A stretch of DNA of 64,000 nucleotides from Pohlia nutans (taxonomy: Eukaryota; Streptophyta; Bryopsida; Bryales; Mniaceae): NCBI GenBank assembly GCA_022496805.1, contig CM040085.1:23961811-24025810 (forward strand). Reading direction: 5' to 3'. Positions 12,680 to 25,219 of the stretch are shown here, in pieces; position 1 is the stretch's first letter; every line of letters begins with the position of its first letter. Below the pieces are notes generated by a model. The model saw only the letters and a list, made by a program, of their open reading frames with translations, was not told the DNA's origin and ran no database searches. A program made the translations under genes and the position numbers.

Positions 12680-12770
12680 AATTTCAGTAGAAATATGGCA
12701 TTGACAATTTCTGAATAAAATTTTCAGTATAAATATGGCATAGACTATTTCTGAATAAAATTTTCAGTGA
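12680..12770. repeat. Tandem duplication of ~43-bp unit
   Basis: Two copies of a unit containing AAATATGGCAT, ACTATTTCTGAATAAAA or its variant, and TTTTCAGT, lying directly downstream of the kinase-like pseudogene. Confidence 0.5.
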
Positions 12771-12844
12771 TTCGTTAAATTGTAATACTCTAAGTTTAGT
12801 GAGTTTTGGATATCTTTTTGTTAATTAAAATCTTTTGGAGGGAT

Positions 12845-13215
12845 GATAGGCAGAAAGGAGTCATTTAGAACATGACAGACGGGAAAGAGGGCAAACGGAA
12901 TGAGGGGCAGACGGGGTGAGGGGCAGACGGGATGAGGCAGTTGGGTTGAGGGGCAGTCGGGTTGAGGGGCAATTAGGTTGGGGCAGACGGCCAGGACCAG
13001 GAGGGATGAGGCAGACAGGCTGGGGCAGACGGGATGAGGCAGTCGGGTTGAGGCAGTCGGGTTCGGGCAGATAAGCCTACACCGTTGGATTGAGGCAGTC
13101 GAATGCAGCGGATGGATCTAAACCGTCGGATTGGAGCAGTCGACCAGGAAGGGGGCAGTCGGGAGACATGGCAGTCGGAGGGAATGGGCAGTCCGGAATG
13201 AGGCAAACGGACTAA
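12845..13215. repeat. GC-rich minisatellite (GGGGCAGACGGG / GATGAGGCAGTCGGG)
   Basis: More than 15 imperfect copies of a short G-rich motif, such as GGGGCAGACGGGATGAGGC and GGCAGTCGGGTTGAG, in an otherwise AT-rich region. Nearly all G on the plus strand. The minus-strand ORF here is a by-product of the repeat. Confidence 0.75.
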
Positions 13216-13520
13216 GGGTAAAAAAATTACTCGGGACCACATAGCCACGTAGGACACGACTTCCAAGGGATCCTACGTGGACATGCCACATGTGCTGCTT
13301 GAGCCACGTATAGCTTGCAAGGTGGCAAAACGATAACTGTTTTAACCCTACCTGGTGAAAAGACTAAGTGCAGTCTAGGTTGACCCTACCTGCAGTCTAG
13401 ATTGACCCTATCGTGTCGTGCCGGAGGGGTCCGACACGACATGATCGGCACGACACGACATGAACAACATGATGAACAACCCTAGCAGCAGCGTTGATCG
13501 ATGTGAATGGGCCATCTTAA

Positions 13521-14322
13521 CCCTTTAACGCTTTGGGTACTTTAGCAGGGCTCACTAGTTTTCATTGGGTTTTTCCACTATGATTGATACTGCCATAAAT
13601 AGATTGAATTTAATTAGAAGGTAACCGTACAATTGTATTCTCAACTGGAGTGCAAACATTTTGCCAAAATTAGAGAATCATCCAATGGTGGGATTGGAAG
13701 ATCATAGTATGTCTTTGAACCGTATAATGCACACTCAAAAATGAGATTTTGGAGGGTGTGTGACTTCAAAGTTAAATAGAATTTGGGTTAAATTTTCTAA
13801 AATGAAAGTGAAGATGTTCAGCAATGACCTATGTCAACACCTCTGTTGCAATCTTTCATGTTAAGAACAAACTCACACATAATTATTGTGAATTTTATAA
13901 GTGAGAGTGACTTATCCTTATACGGTTTAGGACAAAAATTTATACGTTAAAATATGAAAGGAGTTAGTACATGGATCAAGATCGGAATACATACACTAAT
14001 GGAACATGAACAAGAGAACACAATCCAAAAAGAAAAATACATGATAACTAACTACCAAACACAAAAAATACCGCATAGTACATGTGTTGTATTTGTAAGT
14101 ATTTATTGTATTTTCAAGTATTTACAATATTTTTGAGTTTTGTTCATAGGTATTTTGATAGTTGTACAAGTCCAAATTGAAATTTTCTTTTTCTAGAAGA
14201 TGTATATTATACCGCTCATCATCTGAACTTCACAATTCAAAATCCAGTTCTTCACGGATTTTCGGTTATTCGCGTTTTCGACACAGCAGAGACCACAATG
14301 TGGTCACTTGAGCACTAAAGGG
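13521..14322. mobile_element. TTAA-flanked MITE, delta type (802 bp)
   Basis: Begins CCCTTTAACGCTTTGGGTAC and ends AAGTGAGCACTAAAGGG-type sequence (terminal CACTAAAGGG). TTAA lies at 13517-13520 and 14323-14326. No coding potential. Internal sequence differs from the alpha and gamma families. Confidence 0.7.
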
Positions 14323-14546
14323 TTAAACAAGAGATCCAAACATAACATTCAGTAGCCTTCCAAGAGGCTGCCTTTTAGTTTCATCCACTTTTATATATGG
14401 AGTGACCAGTGTTTTGTAATTGAATGGACTATTGAATCAAATAAACAATTACAAAATGCTGTTGAATTGTGATTGAGTGAGTGCTTTTGATTACTGCTCA
14501 CTATGGTTGATTGCTCTTGCTTAATGCCACGTGCCCCCATAGCTAC

Positions 14547-14615
14547 TGATGTGATGTGGAATATCCCACATCATTTCATTGGGGGGATGAAATGATATGG
14601 GATATTCCACATCAT
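14547..14615. repeat. Hairpin repeat
   Basis: TGATGTGGAATATCCCACAT followed by CATTTCAT is repeated in inverted form as ATGAAATG...GGATATTCCACATCA around a short G-rich loop. It could be a small palindromic element; no target duplication is evident. Confidence 0.55.
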
Positions 14616-15897
14616 TCTATTGGGGGAAGGCATCACTCACAAAGGCTACTAAATGTTATAAAATTGAGCCTCATGTTTTCTTTTTTAGTACTTTTGAGTG
14701 GATCATTTTGAACAATTTAGATTATTTTAAGTACACAATGTCACAATCCCATGTCACAAAATCATCCACATTTTACATCTATATCTTTCGTCCAAAATTT
14801 TCATCATGTTCTCAAATCGTTTTCCACAATTCCCATTATGTTCTCCACAATACACTATGTTCCCCAAAGGTTCGCATTATGTTCCCCTAGCGTTCCCGTC
14901 ATGTTCCTCAATGTTCCCATCATGTTTCCTATTGTTCCCAAGTTCCCATTATGATCCCAAAGTTCCCACTTGATTCTCACGTTCCCAGTGCAATGTTAGT
15001 GCATGCAACAGGGTGTTTGCTAGTTGTGCCTAATGAATGCAAATGACATGGAATTTCGGTTGTATAAATAGGGACTAAAGTGTGCCAATTTTTAAGGTTC
15101 TTCCCCCTTGGACAATTTTCATGCTAAAACCTTCTAAGACTGCATGGAAGCGCATATCCAACAGGGTATTGAATCTGGTTCATCCCCCCTGGACCACTTC
15201 TGTGTCAGAATATTCCTTTGCCCGGCCCAAGTAGTTTTACCTCGTGATTTTATTTTATTTTTTATCAACGGAAATGATTCTCATCCCATTGCCTGGTAAA
15301 TAAACATTGGACAGTGATTACGTCACTGTACATTTTTCCATGCAATCACTGTGGGCCAAGGTATCATTGTAAGATGTTTAATTTAAATTATAAATTCAAA
15401 TCAAAACTAGAATTTTTAACTTAAAGGTCTAGGACAATCCTGTTAGGTTCTTCTGTTAGGTTGAATATTTTGTGAAGAAGCTCAAATTTAATGTGAACAT
15501 ATGTGTAAAACATGATGTAAATTTCAGGGTAACTCACAGTCACTGCACTGCAGCGTAAGTAGCCTACAAAAGTTTCAGACAGTTATCACAAAGTGTGATG
15601 CAGCACTTTCACGAGGCTATAGCTTCAATTTGTTTTTATCGACGTTAATATCGTCATGCACCCCTCGAGTTTGCCACTGTGCTAATAATAAAAGAAGACG
15701 GTGCCAATGAGACAATGATTCCGATGTCAACGTTCACAGTTCACACCTGTGCAGAAGAATTTACGAGATGCCAAACCGTTGACAAACCACACAGACATGA
15801 AGGGTTAACTTCCTCTAGAATCGTAGTAGAAACAGAAGCATAAAGCCAAGAAAGGATAGGGCATTGACATGGCACCAGTGAGATTATGTTACGGCCA
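14616..15897. other. Intergenic upstream of haloperoxidase-like gene
   Basis: Contains a low-complexity stretch at about 14810-14990 with repeated ATGTTCCC / GTTCCCA motifs, resembling sequence near 31110-31200. No gene recognised before the TATA box at 15898. Confidence 0.5.
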
Positions 15898-15903
15898 TAT
15901 AAG
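15898..15903 (+). promoter_or_regulatory. Probable TATA box of haloperoxidase-like gene
   Basis: TATAAG within CCATATAAGAATGC, 52 nt upstream of the ATG at 15955. The spacing implies a very short 5' UTR, so this is a candidate only. Confidence 0.4.
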
Positions 15904-15954
15904 AATGCAAAGTAGAGTCTACACGTAGCAATATATCTTCGCATCCCCATCGCC

Positions 15955-18900
15955 ATGGAGTCGTCGTTAGTGTCTCTGCTAGTCCTGCTCATTCTGGCCT
16001 GTGCCAGCTTCTCGGCCCAGGCGGCGGTGGACAACGTGGTCACCCAGTGGCACTTCACGGCGCAGAAAGTGAGCACTCGACATTATTATATACAATTCAT
16101 AATTCCCTCTCCTGTGTTAACTGATTCATTTCCCATGTCGTTTTGAACATCAATGTTGCTTCAAGGGTTTGTACTAGTGCTTCGTGTGTCCTCATTGGCA
16201 ATAGATATCAATCTGTTATAATACTGAATACGAGTGGGTTTTGGTAGCTCGAGTGGCAAAATTGCAAGTTCCTGCATTAGTGATGTAGTAGAACAGTACT
16301 TATCCCAATAGACTAGAGTTCTTCTTTGTCTAGATGTGTTGTGAATGGGCATTTGGTGTGCTGGTTGACACTGAGGAAATGAATTGAAATCTGCGAAATC
16401 ACGAAATCTATCTGGTTGGAAAATGAAGTAGCTTGTACTGCTAAGGAGCTGCAAAGGTGGAGTTAGTATTAGCAGTAGTGCAATTAATGCCCATATATGT
16501 CGACGAACGTTGTTGATTCGTGATAGTTGAATTGGTGTGCAGGTTGTGAGGACGCTGGGCGTGCCGAGCCAAATCGCGTCCAGGACCTACACGCTAGTTC
16601 ATCTGTCGCAGTACAAAGCCCTGCAACTGGCTCACAAGAGTACGAGTTCTGGCGCGCATCCGGAGGCTGCTGCCGCCTATGCCGCCCATTACGTGCTGTC
16701 CGAGTAAGCGAATTTTTCCGTGGCTATATTGATCGCCTACTTGCTATTTGAAAAATGGGCTTCCTATGTTGCTGTAAGAAAAATTGGGGGTAAAAATAGA
16801 GTATATGGAGAATTGAAAACTATGTATTTGCAGTAAAAAGAAGTGTAAAACGCCTTTCTATTTTTCAAATCGCCAATGGGAGTCCCTTGAAAAAAATGAA
16901 AAAAAAATAATAATCACTGAAGCACCATGAACTGATCGTCTGTGCACCGACAGTTTCAGGTTTCGGAATCAGCATATAATTATATGATTTGAGAACAGAG
17001 ATTCGTTGTTTCTAGTGAACTTGTTACAGAAGTTGAGGCAATGAGGTGAGTTGACTTCTGATTCAGCTATGGCGATGATGTGATTTCAGACTCTATCCCA
17101 CGCAACAGTCAACGACCTTCGACGGCGTGATCGACAAACAGCTCACTCCTTTGAAACTGTCGGTGGAAGACGATGAGGCCAGTCGAAAGGTTGGTCTCAA
17201 ATTCGCCAAATCCCTGCTGAAGAAAAGGTATCCATCTCCTGCATCTAACTAGAATTATTTAGTGGGTTTCAGACTTTGTGCAGTATGAGTATATATGATG
17301 CATTCCATGATGATGAAGGCTTTCAAAATGAGGATGCTTACATGACAGTTTGGGTGTGGACACTCAAGTGTTCAAAGTTAACTCAGTTCACTTGGTACTT
17401 AAATGGTAACATAGTGAGTCAGTATTGACTATTCACCTTGCAAAAGGATCTTATATGCATTTCCTTCCAGTCTCACTTTCATCTCATTGATTTTCGAAAT
17501 AAAGCATCTGTCCAAATCAACCTACTCAAAAAACACATTAACACGTGAAAAATGTTGAAGTTCGCAGGGAAATTTAAGATTACAAGGAAAATCACATCAA
17601 GAAACCCACTATGAAATTGTGGTGTTTATAACATGATAATCACCATTTGGGGTTCACATATACTGGTAGTCGTGCACAAAGTTTCTCTACTTGGGAAAAG
17701 AAACTTGGCTAGAATGACATTGGGATGTTGTGGTAGTAATTTGTTTAAATGATATTAATAATCATGTTGTGTTGATCCATTCTAAAATAATGTTGTAAAA
17801 ATTGTGGCGTTCTAGACACTTGGCTACTCGCAAATTCATCTTAATTCTCTTTCAGCGTCCATTCCTCAAGGTCTGAAACGCAGTAATGGAATAAGTTGCT
17901 TGTGAATTCCTGCAAGGGTTGGAAAGCTTACGAGACAGTGAATGTGCAGGTCATATGATGGCAGTCAGGAGTTCGTCAAGTTCCATCCGTCACCGCCCGG
18001 AGGTCCAACCGGGAAGTACCAATTCACGCCAAATCAGACCTATGTTCTGTACCCTCAACTTGCCAAAACTCGCCCTTTCGTCGTGAAATCGGTGACCTCA
18101 TATGACAAGAATGGCGGTCCTTACAAAATTCCGAGCGCAAAGTACAATGTTGAATACCAAGAGCTGGCAACAATTGGGAATGCGAACTCGTCGCTGCAGA
18201 CCGCTACTTTTAAGGAGATTGCAAGGTTTTGGGAAGGCGGCGCTAGTATGATCTTCAACCTCTCTCTCTGTGCATGTCAATTTTTTTTAGCAACATTTTG
18301 GAATGTTGTACGAAACATGTGGTTGTAACAATATTAAGATCAATTTTACTGTTGTTGATTGATTTTGACACATGGATGAAAAGTGTTGTGGGCCTTTTCA
18401 AATAGTTCCCAAGGTAATATAAGAAAACTTGGTAAGAGAAACTTGTCGTGCAGTTTTTAAAACCACCATGTACTACAAATGTAAAACATGTGCAGGATCT
18501 TCATTTGTTCACTGCGAGTGCAATTTTTGGAATTAGGAGGTGTATAATACATTACTACAAGCACATTTTTGGAATTAGGAGGTGTATAATACACTACTAC
18601 AAGCACATTTTGAGATCTTACCAACGATACATTATACGCCTCCTAGTTCCAAACTTTGCACTTGCGGTGAGTAAACAAAGATTTTGCACATGTTTTACAT
18701 TTGTAATCCCAAGTGGTTTTAAAAACTGCACATGACAAACTTGTGCAATTTTTTTTAATAGTGAGGGCACAACCTTTTGGCACTTAATTTCATCCTACAT
18801 TCTGACCTACACGGAATTGGAATGTGTCATGTTTCTTGCACCACATAAGGGATACTCTAACAATATTAATATGTCAGCGTGTCTGCGTTGTTCTATAGTA

Positions 18901-21671
18901 ATCAGCAAAAATTTAAGGAATCTTGTTGGTTGAACTACACACCCTAGAATGTAGCCAGGTTTGAAAAAATGGATATAATCATCCCCATATATATATGTTC
19001 ATCCATAAAATTATCTAATATAAGGTACTTTCATCCAAAAACTGACAATTTCTAGTATTTTTTAGAAGACTTTGGCAACTTCATCCACGCTTTCGCCCAT
19101 TTTTTCTAGTGTTAAAGTAGCCAAGACCAAAAACAGGTAAGTCATTGGCGAAATTTGCTAATAGTAATGTCATAAGAATCATAATATTGTTCAGAGGCAC
19201 CTTGTAGAGTGTTAAATTATAGACGTTGTGTTTTGACTTGATTGATGGGAGTTGCAGACACATCGACCATAAACGGCCAGTTGTTCAATGCGACGTTGGA
19301 CATCATTGCACACGACACCACCGTGGAGGAAACGGCCAAGCTGTTCACGCTCATCTCCATTGCGCAATATGATTCTTCCATTGCAGGTTGGCAGCAAAAG
19401 TTTAAGTACTTGTTCTGGAGACCTATTACAGCTTTAAGGTACGTCCTCGAGCTCTTCCATGAAGTCCAATGTCCGCGGAGAATCGACCTTTAGTTACAAA
19501 TAATTAGCCGGTTGAAATTTCAGAATTCCCCGTTCGAGTTAGGAAAAAACTAATCATTTGAGGGGGAAATCAAAGAATATTCTAAAAAAATCAATTTAAA
19601 GCTTAGTTCTTGCACTCTAGTTTGATGAGGACTTCCCATACCCTTGAGGCACCACTACAAGCAGAGTGGAGGATCCTACTCATTGTCGCTTTTTACTGTA
19701 CACGCTTGTCCAACATGATGAATCGCACTCACCAAATCCAACCGAAAAATTGGTAAGTGCGAAGTGGCGCCGTTTGACTCACCGGAGTGAAAAGCGACGC
19801 CTTCTCCTTGTAGTGCATAGATAGACAAACTACTCCCAACAGACTCTTCATTCACAATGGTCTCTTAGGCCATTGTTTCTATTATTATTATTATTATTAT
19901 GGTGAGGACTTAGTTTGGTGGGGCACGTGTTTCCTCCTAAATATGCATCACAATTTGTGCAGGCAAGGAGATCCAAGCCACCATCCGATTACGTTTACGC
20001 CGTATCTTCGCACTCCCCCTCACCCGGAGTATCCGAACACGCACTCGACTGCAGCGGGCTCGTGGGCACAGGTGCTTGCCAAATACTTGAAGATTGTGCT
20101 CTCTCAACAAGTCCCATCTGGTACTTACTCTGTTGCAACTGAGGGCTATCTACTGCCATCGCATTCATTCCACACACTCGAAGCCGCTGCCGAAGAAATT
20201 GGAGTGAGCAGGTGTGTTGTAATTCTAGTAGGAGTTACTACAAGGATTGCTTTCAGCAAACTCGCTGAAAGTTGTGAGGTAGCATGTGAAGAGTGAAAGT
20301 AGCAACATTGAGTTTCATTCTTTATATATCACCTCACAACTTTCAACGAGTTCACTAAAGGCAGCCCTTTGTAGTGACTCCCCTTTCTCCTTGTCCTATC
20401 CAAGCACTTCTTTTCTTGCCATGTGACTCTTCTACCATACAAGATTGCCTCATTTGTGCCAAAATTTGAAAAATTAGTTCAATAGATAGAATATTCATGA
20501 ATATTTTTCAAGGTTCTTTTTAAAAAACACCAAAAAAAAAAAAATTGAAAAATTAATTCCCTTGAAATTTTTGGCATTTAGTTTTAGAAATGTTTGTTGA
20601 CGACCTTGCTCTCCACCTATGGTATCAGGTGTTATGGATTAAGTAATGTAAAAGTAGAACCTTGTTATGAGAAGTAATACGTTGTGGCAAGGGATGTTAT
20701 TTTGATACCGTAACAAGGTTGTACTTTCATGTTACTAAAACATAACCTCAATGGCTTGATCTTGTATAAAAAGGACACCAAAACGCTGAAGGGCAAGATT
20801 ATGAGATATAATCGTACAATTCTTGGTTGTCACCTCTAAAAAAATGAGGTCATTTATTCTCTACAAAGATTTGTAAACGTGCTTGTATGTGTATGGTTTG
20901 CAGAGTTTATGGAGGAATTCACTTTCGAAAATCAATTGAGGATGGATTGCTTGTGGGATACGAGGTAAGTATCCCGTCATCTCTTCTTCGCACTTTTGCT
21001 TTCATCATGCCAATGCAAGATTTTGAAGCTGATGTGACATAATCTCAACGATTGAGACAAGAATTAGAACTAACATTTTGTAATAGACCCACTATAAATT
21101 TTAATTTAGAAGATGTGCAATCAAACTTATCACTAGTAGAAAAGGTGACACTGCCGAAGGAGATGTCTACACAAGTAGTGCCCAATTCCACGCATGCACA
21201 GTGATTTTTCCTGGGCATGTCCTTGGGAGCGCCACTTTTTCTGAAGATATATCTTCAAGGTCAAAGTGCAGTATTAAATTTCTCACGTCTGAAGTTTTGA
21301 CTATTATACTCTTTCAGAATTAATAACTAAAAATTTGGGCATAGAACAAACACAATGTGATCTTCAAGATTCTATAGTTGGATTTTGGGATTAGGTTTTG
21401 ATCATAAGTTAAAAATTGACATTGTATCCAACAATGGCTATCAAGACTTTGGTTATCAAAAATAATTTCCGATTGAGTCGAGAGAACTACCAACTTGCAA
21501 ACACTTTTCATAACCATGTCATCGATTGCCATCACCTAGTCCATAACATCATGTGGAATATTCCATGGCAACCTAGATTCATGGAATATTCAGATTCTTC
21601 GCCTTTGCCTGTGAGTGCAGGTTGCCGACTATGTGTGGGAGCACTTCAAGGAGCAATTCGGTGACATATGA
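15955..21671 (+). CDS. Vanadium-dependent haloperoxidase / PAP2-like secreted protein, 8 exons, 416 aa
   Basis: Members of this acid-phosphatase/haloperoxidase fold bind vanadate or phosphate; haloperoxidases oxidise halides with H2O2. Exons: 15955-16068, 16543-16703, 17090-17227, 17950-18245, 19258-19438, 19963-20211, 20904-20964 and 21621-21671. Phases fit and the total is 1251 nt. Residues 1-23 are a signal peptide ending in SAQA. The three-part PAP2 signature is recognisable. K-x6-RP is at 284-292 (KFKYLFWRP), the P-x-x-H motif appears as YPNTH at 320-324, and SR-x5-H at 379-386 is SRVYGGIH. The usual Asp four residues after that last His is Ser here, and PSGH is changed to PNTH, so activity is uncertain. 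Introns carry several foldback elements. Phosphatase activity or loss of catalysis are alternatives. Family call is firm, chemistry is not. Confidence 0.88.
16722..16905 (+). repeat. Dispersed repeat copy in intron 2
   Basis: Shares ordered blocks (CTATGTTGCT, AGAGTATAT, AAAACTATGTATTTG, CAATGGGAGTCCCTTGAA) with 34768-35003 upstream of villin. Non-coding; type unknown. Confidence 0.55.
18441..18742. mobile_element. Foldback MITE in haloperoxidase intron 4 (~300 bp)
   Basis: Long terminal inverted repeats: left ACTTGTCGTGCAGTTTTTAA, right its near complement ending CTGCACATGACAAACTTGT. Pairing continues inward (CATGTGCA, GGAGGTGTATAAT). One arm contains a 41-bp tandem duplication (unit with GGAATTAGGAGGTGTATAAT). 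No coding capacity. Confidence 0.75.
19653..19815. mobile_element. CACTA-ended MITE in haloperoxidase intron 5 (163 bp)
   Basis: Begins CACTACAAG and ends exactly with the complement CTTGTAGTG; subterminal GGAG/CTCC matches extend the repeat. CACTACAA ends are typical of En/Spm (CACTA) elements. The flanking triplets CAC and CAT match at two of three positions, compatible with a worn 3-bp duplication. Confidence 0.6.
20231..20382. mobile_element. Foldback MITE in haloperoxidase intron 6 (~150 bp)
   Basis: The left arm starts GGAGTTACTACAAGG and the right arm ends CCTTTGTAGTGACTCC. The arms continue with CTTTCAGCAAACTCGCTGAA against TTTCAACGAGTTCACTAAAG and share AAGTTGTGAGGT / ACCTCACAACTT. 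Related in its CTACAAGG end to the element at 19653-19815. Confidence 0.65.
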
Positions 21672-22327
21672 TGAAGAAATTTCAGTACTTAGCCTGTAAA
21701 AGAATTCCTTCAAAAGTATCTGGTGATTGAAAGCTCAAGAAAATAAGTGGTTCTAGGCTTGAAAAACTGTATTTTCAGGACTTCAATGTACAGATGGTGC
21801 CACTCATGGGTTAGGAAAGTAGACAATAAAGTCATTGAAGTTGGATCCTTTGGTAAATTGTGTGGAGAATGAAAGAAGGAATAGAAGGTCCTTTGATTGA
21901 ATAATCTCGCATCTTCATTGAGTAATTGTTGAACCTGAATTGGTTTGATACCTGAATTGTGTTACTTGTGTAGGGTAAGGACCCTGCAATGAGGGCAATA
22001 AAATGGTTTGAGTTGTGCATGCTTCATGATCCCATCCTTGTCGAAAATAAAGATATCTTTTTGTGCAATTGGATTCCAAATTTTTATCTCACCTTATTCC
22101 ATTTTATCTCAAGTAATAAGTGTATTAGAGAGAATGGTGGAAGAAATTATTATGTGCAACAACAAACAAGGAATTTTATACCACCTTTACCTTTGTGAAT
22201 CGTTTGTTTTCTTTTTTTTGAATTTTTCTTGTTGTCAACTTCTTTGAATCTATTGTCTTCTTTGTTTTTAAACTTTCACATTCTCTTTTAATAAAATAAT
22301 CTTGTTAAATGAAAAATAAATAAAAAC
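21672..22327. other. 3' flank of haloperoxidase-like gene, no other gene
   Basis: Presumed 3' UTR followed by AT-rich DNA with AATAAA near 22048 and AATAAAA near 22290. No further coding sequence recognised. Confidence 0.4.
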
Positions 22328-22515
22328 TACACTACTTTGCTAATAGTCAAGGTGGGTTTTTAGTATGTGCGCCTATGATGTGTCCTTGTATAGTTGGACC
22401 TTGTATTGTGTGTCACTATGCAATAGGTTCTGGTTCCTAGTGTAAGCAAATGATTGGGTGTAAATTTTGGTCTTTGGAATTAGTACCACACGCACTATTA
22501 GCAAAAAGTAGTGTA
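22328..22515. mobile_element. Small TIR element (~190 bp)
   Basis: TACACTACTTTGCTAATAG at the left pairs with CTATTAGCAAAAAGTAGTGTA at the right. Non-coding. TA at each edge could be a target duplication. Confidence 0.6.
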
Positions 22516-22720
22516 CATAGGCTCTAGAAGGATAGTTCTCACACTAGGGTAAGAATGCTATGTTGTTCCCATGATACACCGTGGCACATATGTAAAGAAA
22601 TCTACAAAACTTGTAGAAAGAAATTTGTCATGCAATAAGCACAATTCAATAATCCACAACTTCTCTCTCTAAGGGATGGAATTTCATAGACCTTGTATGT
22701 ACTCACATGGCAAGCATTAA

Positions 22721-23578
22721 CCCCTAAACGTCCAACCGTCCAGAAAGTGGATGATGTACACAATCAAACACAGATTTCTCATTCGTCATTGACATTTTGC
22801 ATTGTGGATTTTTTACTATATATATTATGGGAAGTTAGTTTCATGCATGTATGGTCCGATTGGAAAGGGGATGATTTGTGAAATTTTATGCCTTGTTTCA
22901 TGTTGTAGTGATTCCCCAGGCAATGCACTCTACATTACGTTTGAGAATCACGTGGGTTCATAATCCCTTCTAAAAACCCCTTTGTATACAAGGAGTTGTA
23001 TGTCTAAAAACCTTTGTATACAAATCTATTCCGTCCTAAATATATGTTTAATGTAAGTATATGTCAATATTTTCAGCTCTAAATATGTTTATTTGTATGT
23101 ATAAGGAATAAGGCAATGTTCAAATTAATACCCCTTCTATGCACTCATGTATACTTGTACACGTATACGTGTACATGTTTAGTATAGTGCACCCCCGAGA
23201 ATGATTCACCCCAAAATTGCGAAGATTTCAATGTAAAAGTGCTCTTAAAAAAGTCAACTTATAAAATTAAGCAACCAAAAAATCTCCAAAAACCACTACA
23301 CTTAGAATATTACATTTCAACCAATCACAAATTCCATTTACAAATTGTCAATATCTTATTTGTAATCAAATTACAAATGAATTTTCTATTTTAAGTTTCT
23401 ATTTTCATACAAAAATATTGGTGACAACAATCATAGATCTAATTGTATGGATAGAATTAAAAATTCATAATGTACAACTTTTATTCATATATCAAGTTCA
23501 AAATATCCCTCTTAGTTACATTTTATAAGACATCTTTAAAATTCTCCAAATTTGGAGAGGGGTGAAGACGTTTAGGGA
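22721..23578. mobile_element. TTAA-flanked MITE, gamma-like (858 bp)
   Basis: Begins CCCCTAAACGTCCAACCGTCC and ends GACGTTTAGGGA, with TTAA at 22717-22720 and 23579-23582. The left end resembles that of the 5627-6206 element. Non-coding. Confidence 0.7.
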
Positions 23579-24227
23579 TTAAGTACACCATAACAGATGT
23601 GCATAAGCCCTATTCTGAAATAATCAGCCAAAAGAAAGTATACATAGGCTCTATTTATGTCTTTGATAGCAACAACATAGTTGCAAACAGTGAGTTTCAA
23701 TAAATGAAGACAACTTATTAGAACCACGAAGCTTTGTTTCAAAAACATTTGTTGCAACATTTTAAATGGTATCAAAATTCAAATAAATATTCTATCATTT
23801 GGATTAATTCCATTGTTCTACATTTGGGTTGATTCCATTGTTCTAAATCTGTACATGAAGGCAATTTTTGAGTATTTGTTAGCATGGTTTGTAAGGCATT
23901 CATGTGCATATATATTTCTAATCAACACTAATAGCAACTAAGTATTATTATTATCATTAAATACACATTGTTCTTACTAGCTCTTATTGACAAATAAAAG
24001 AAGATTTCAATGTATTCTTGAATGCATTATTTGGATACCATATGAATAAATTATGAAATTTCAAAATATTCCCTATATGTGTACCCAAAATCAACCCTAA
24101 GCTCTCCTGGGCTCTCGATCCTCATATTTTGATTGTGTACATCTTATGCAATCAATGTTCAGTTTCTTTTGGATCCAAGTGTAGTGATCACTTTTAAATC
24201 GGACAAATATGAATGTATATACCTTAA

Positions 24228-24768
24228 CCCTTTAACGTCCCGATTCAACATTGTTTTCAAAGATTCGTTATAAAATGTTTGATGAAAAACAAAAATGAAG
24301 TTGATGCAAAAAAACAAAGTTGTAAATATCACTGTGAAGATCACATTTGTACGGATGGATTCATCATATTTTTTATTAATATTTTTTAATTAATTATGCA
24401 AGGTTTTCTTTTGAAATTCAATTGAAAATACCAAATTAACACAAAAAAATCAAATAATATTGTAATGAAATTGAAATAACATACGCTACGAGATGGTATG
24501 GTTTCCATTGTTTGATCCTACTTATTATGGAAAATCATGTTTAAGGTCTCACTTTTTGAACTAAAAATGAAACTTGACATAAACCAATTGTGTTGTTTTT
24601 CAAAAAATCACAATATCTTATTTTGAAGATCCATACCATACAAATGATAGTCAACCAGCACAAGAACCAAGAGAAATTTGGATGGATGAAAAAATGTAGA
24701 GGATGTAATCAAGAGAAAGGTTGTAATCTATTCGTCGTTCATTATATGGACGCAGGCGCGTCAAAGGG
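24228..24768. mobile_element. TTAA-flanked MITE, alpha family copy 2 (541 bp)
   Basis: Begins CCCTTTAACGTCCCGATTCA and ends GGACGCAGGCGCGTCAAAGGG; TTAA at 24224-24227 and 24769-24772. It is nearly the same length as the copy at 8064-8603 and opposite in orientation. Long internal stretches match (CATACCATCTCGAAG / GAGATGGTATG region). Confidence 0.83.
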
Positions 24769-24826
24769 TTAACTATGCCAAGATCACTATATGACCCTGA
24801 GGCCAACAGGGATGTGTTCATATAAA

Positions 24827-25219
24827 GTTGGATGTCCTAAAACTACCACTTCCCCCAACTATGACATGTAGAGTTTTCTTGGGGCCACCACAATTGAGAC
24901 TCAAAACCACCAATTTCACTATTCAAGCTAACCAATGGCATGCCAAGCATTGCAAAGTAGTTGATGGTTTTGGGTATCATTATGAGTGAAAATTAGTACC
25001 AGATGGTGTGGACATGAGGAAACCTAGAGGTCTGATTTGGATCACAAAGTTCATTTCACTTTGAAAATTTGTATCAATTTGAATATTGGGAATTAAATTG
25101 CGAAAATTTGTGCATTCCATGAGAAATCTTCTTCCAAATGACCAAAAAATATTTCTCATAAATAACCTTGTTAAAATGAGGCCATATCTCTTCAGATGGT
25201 GGTTTTAGGACATCCAACC
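24827..25219. repeat. Inverted repeat, ~390 bp overall
   Basis: GTTGGATGTCCTAAAACTAC at the left pairs with GTGGTTTTAGGACATCCAAC at the right. The interior is unpaired. Probably a small TIR element; flanks show no clear duplication. Confidence 0.5.

Noticed and set aside
12973..13266. 97-aa minus-strand ORF
   Set aside because: Lies in the minisatellite; the repeated LP/PSA pattern is a product of the tandem repeat.
16237..16290. tRNA A-box match TAGCTCGAGTGG in haloperoxidase intron 1
   Set aside because: Good A-box but no B-box at the right distance and no tail; not enough to call a SINE.
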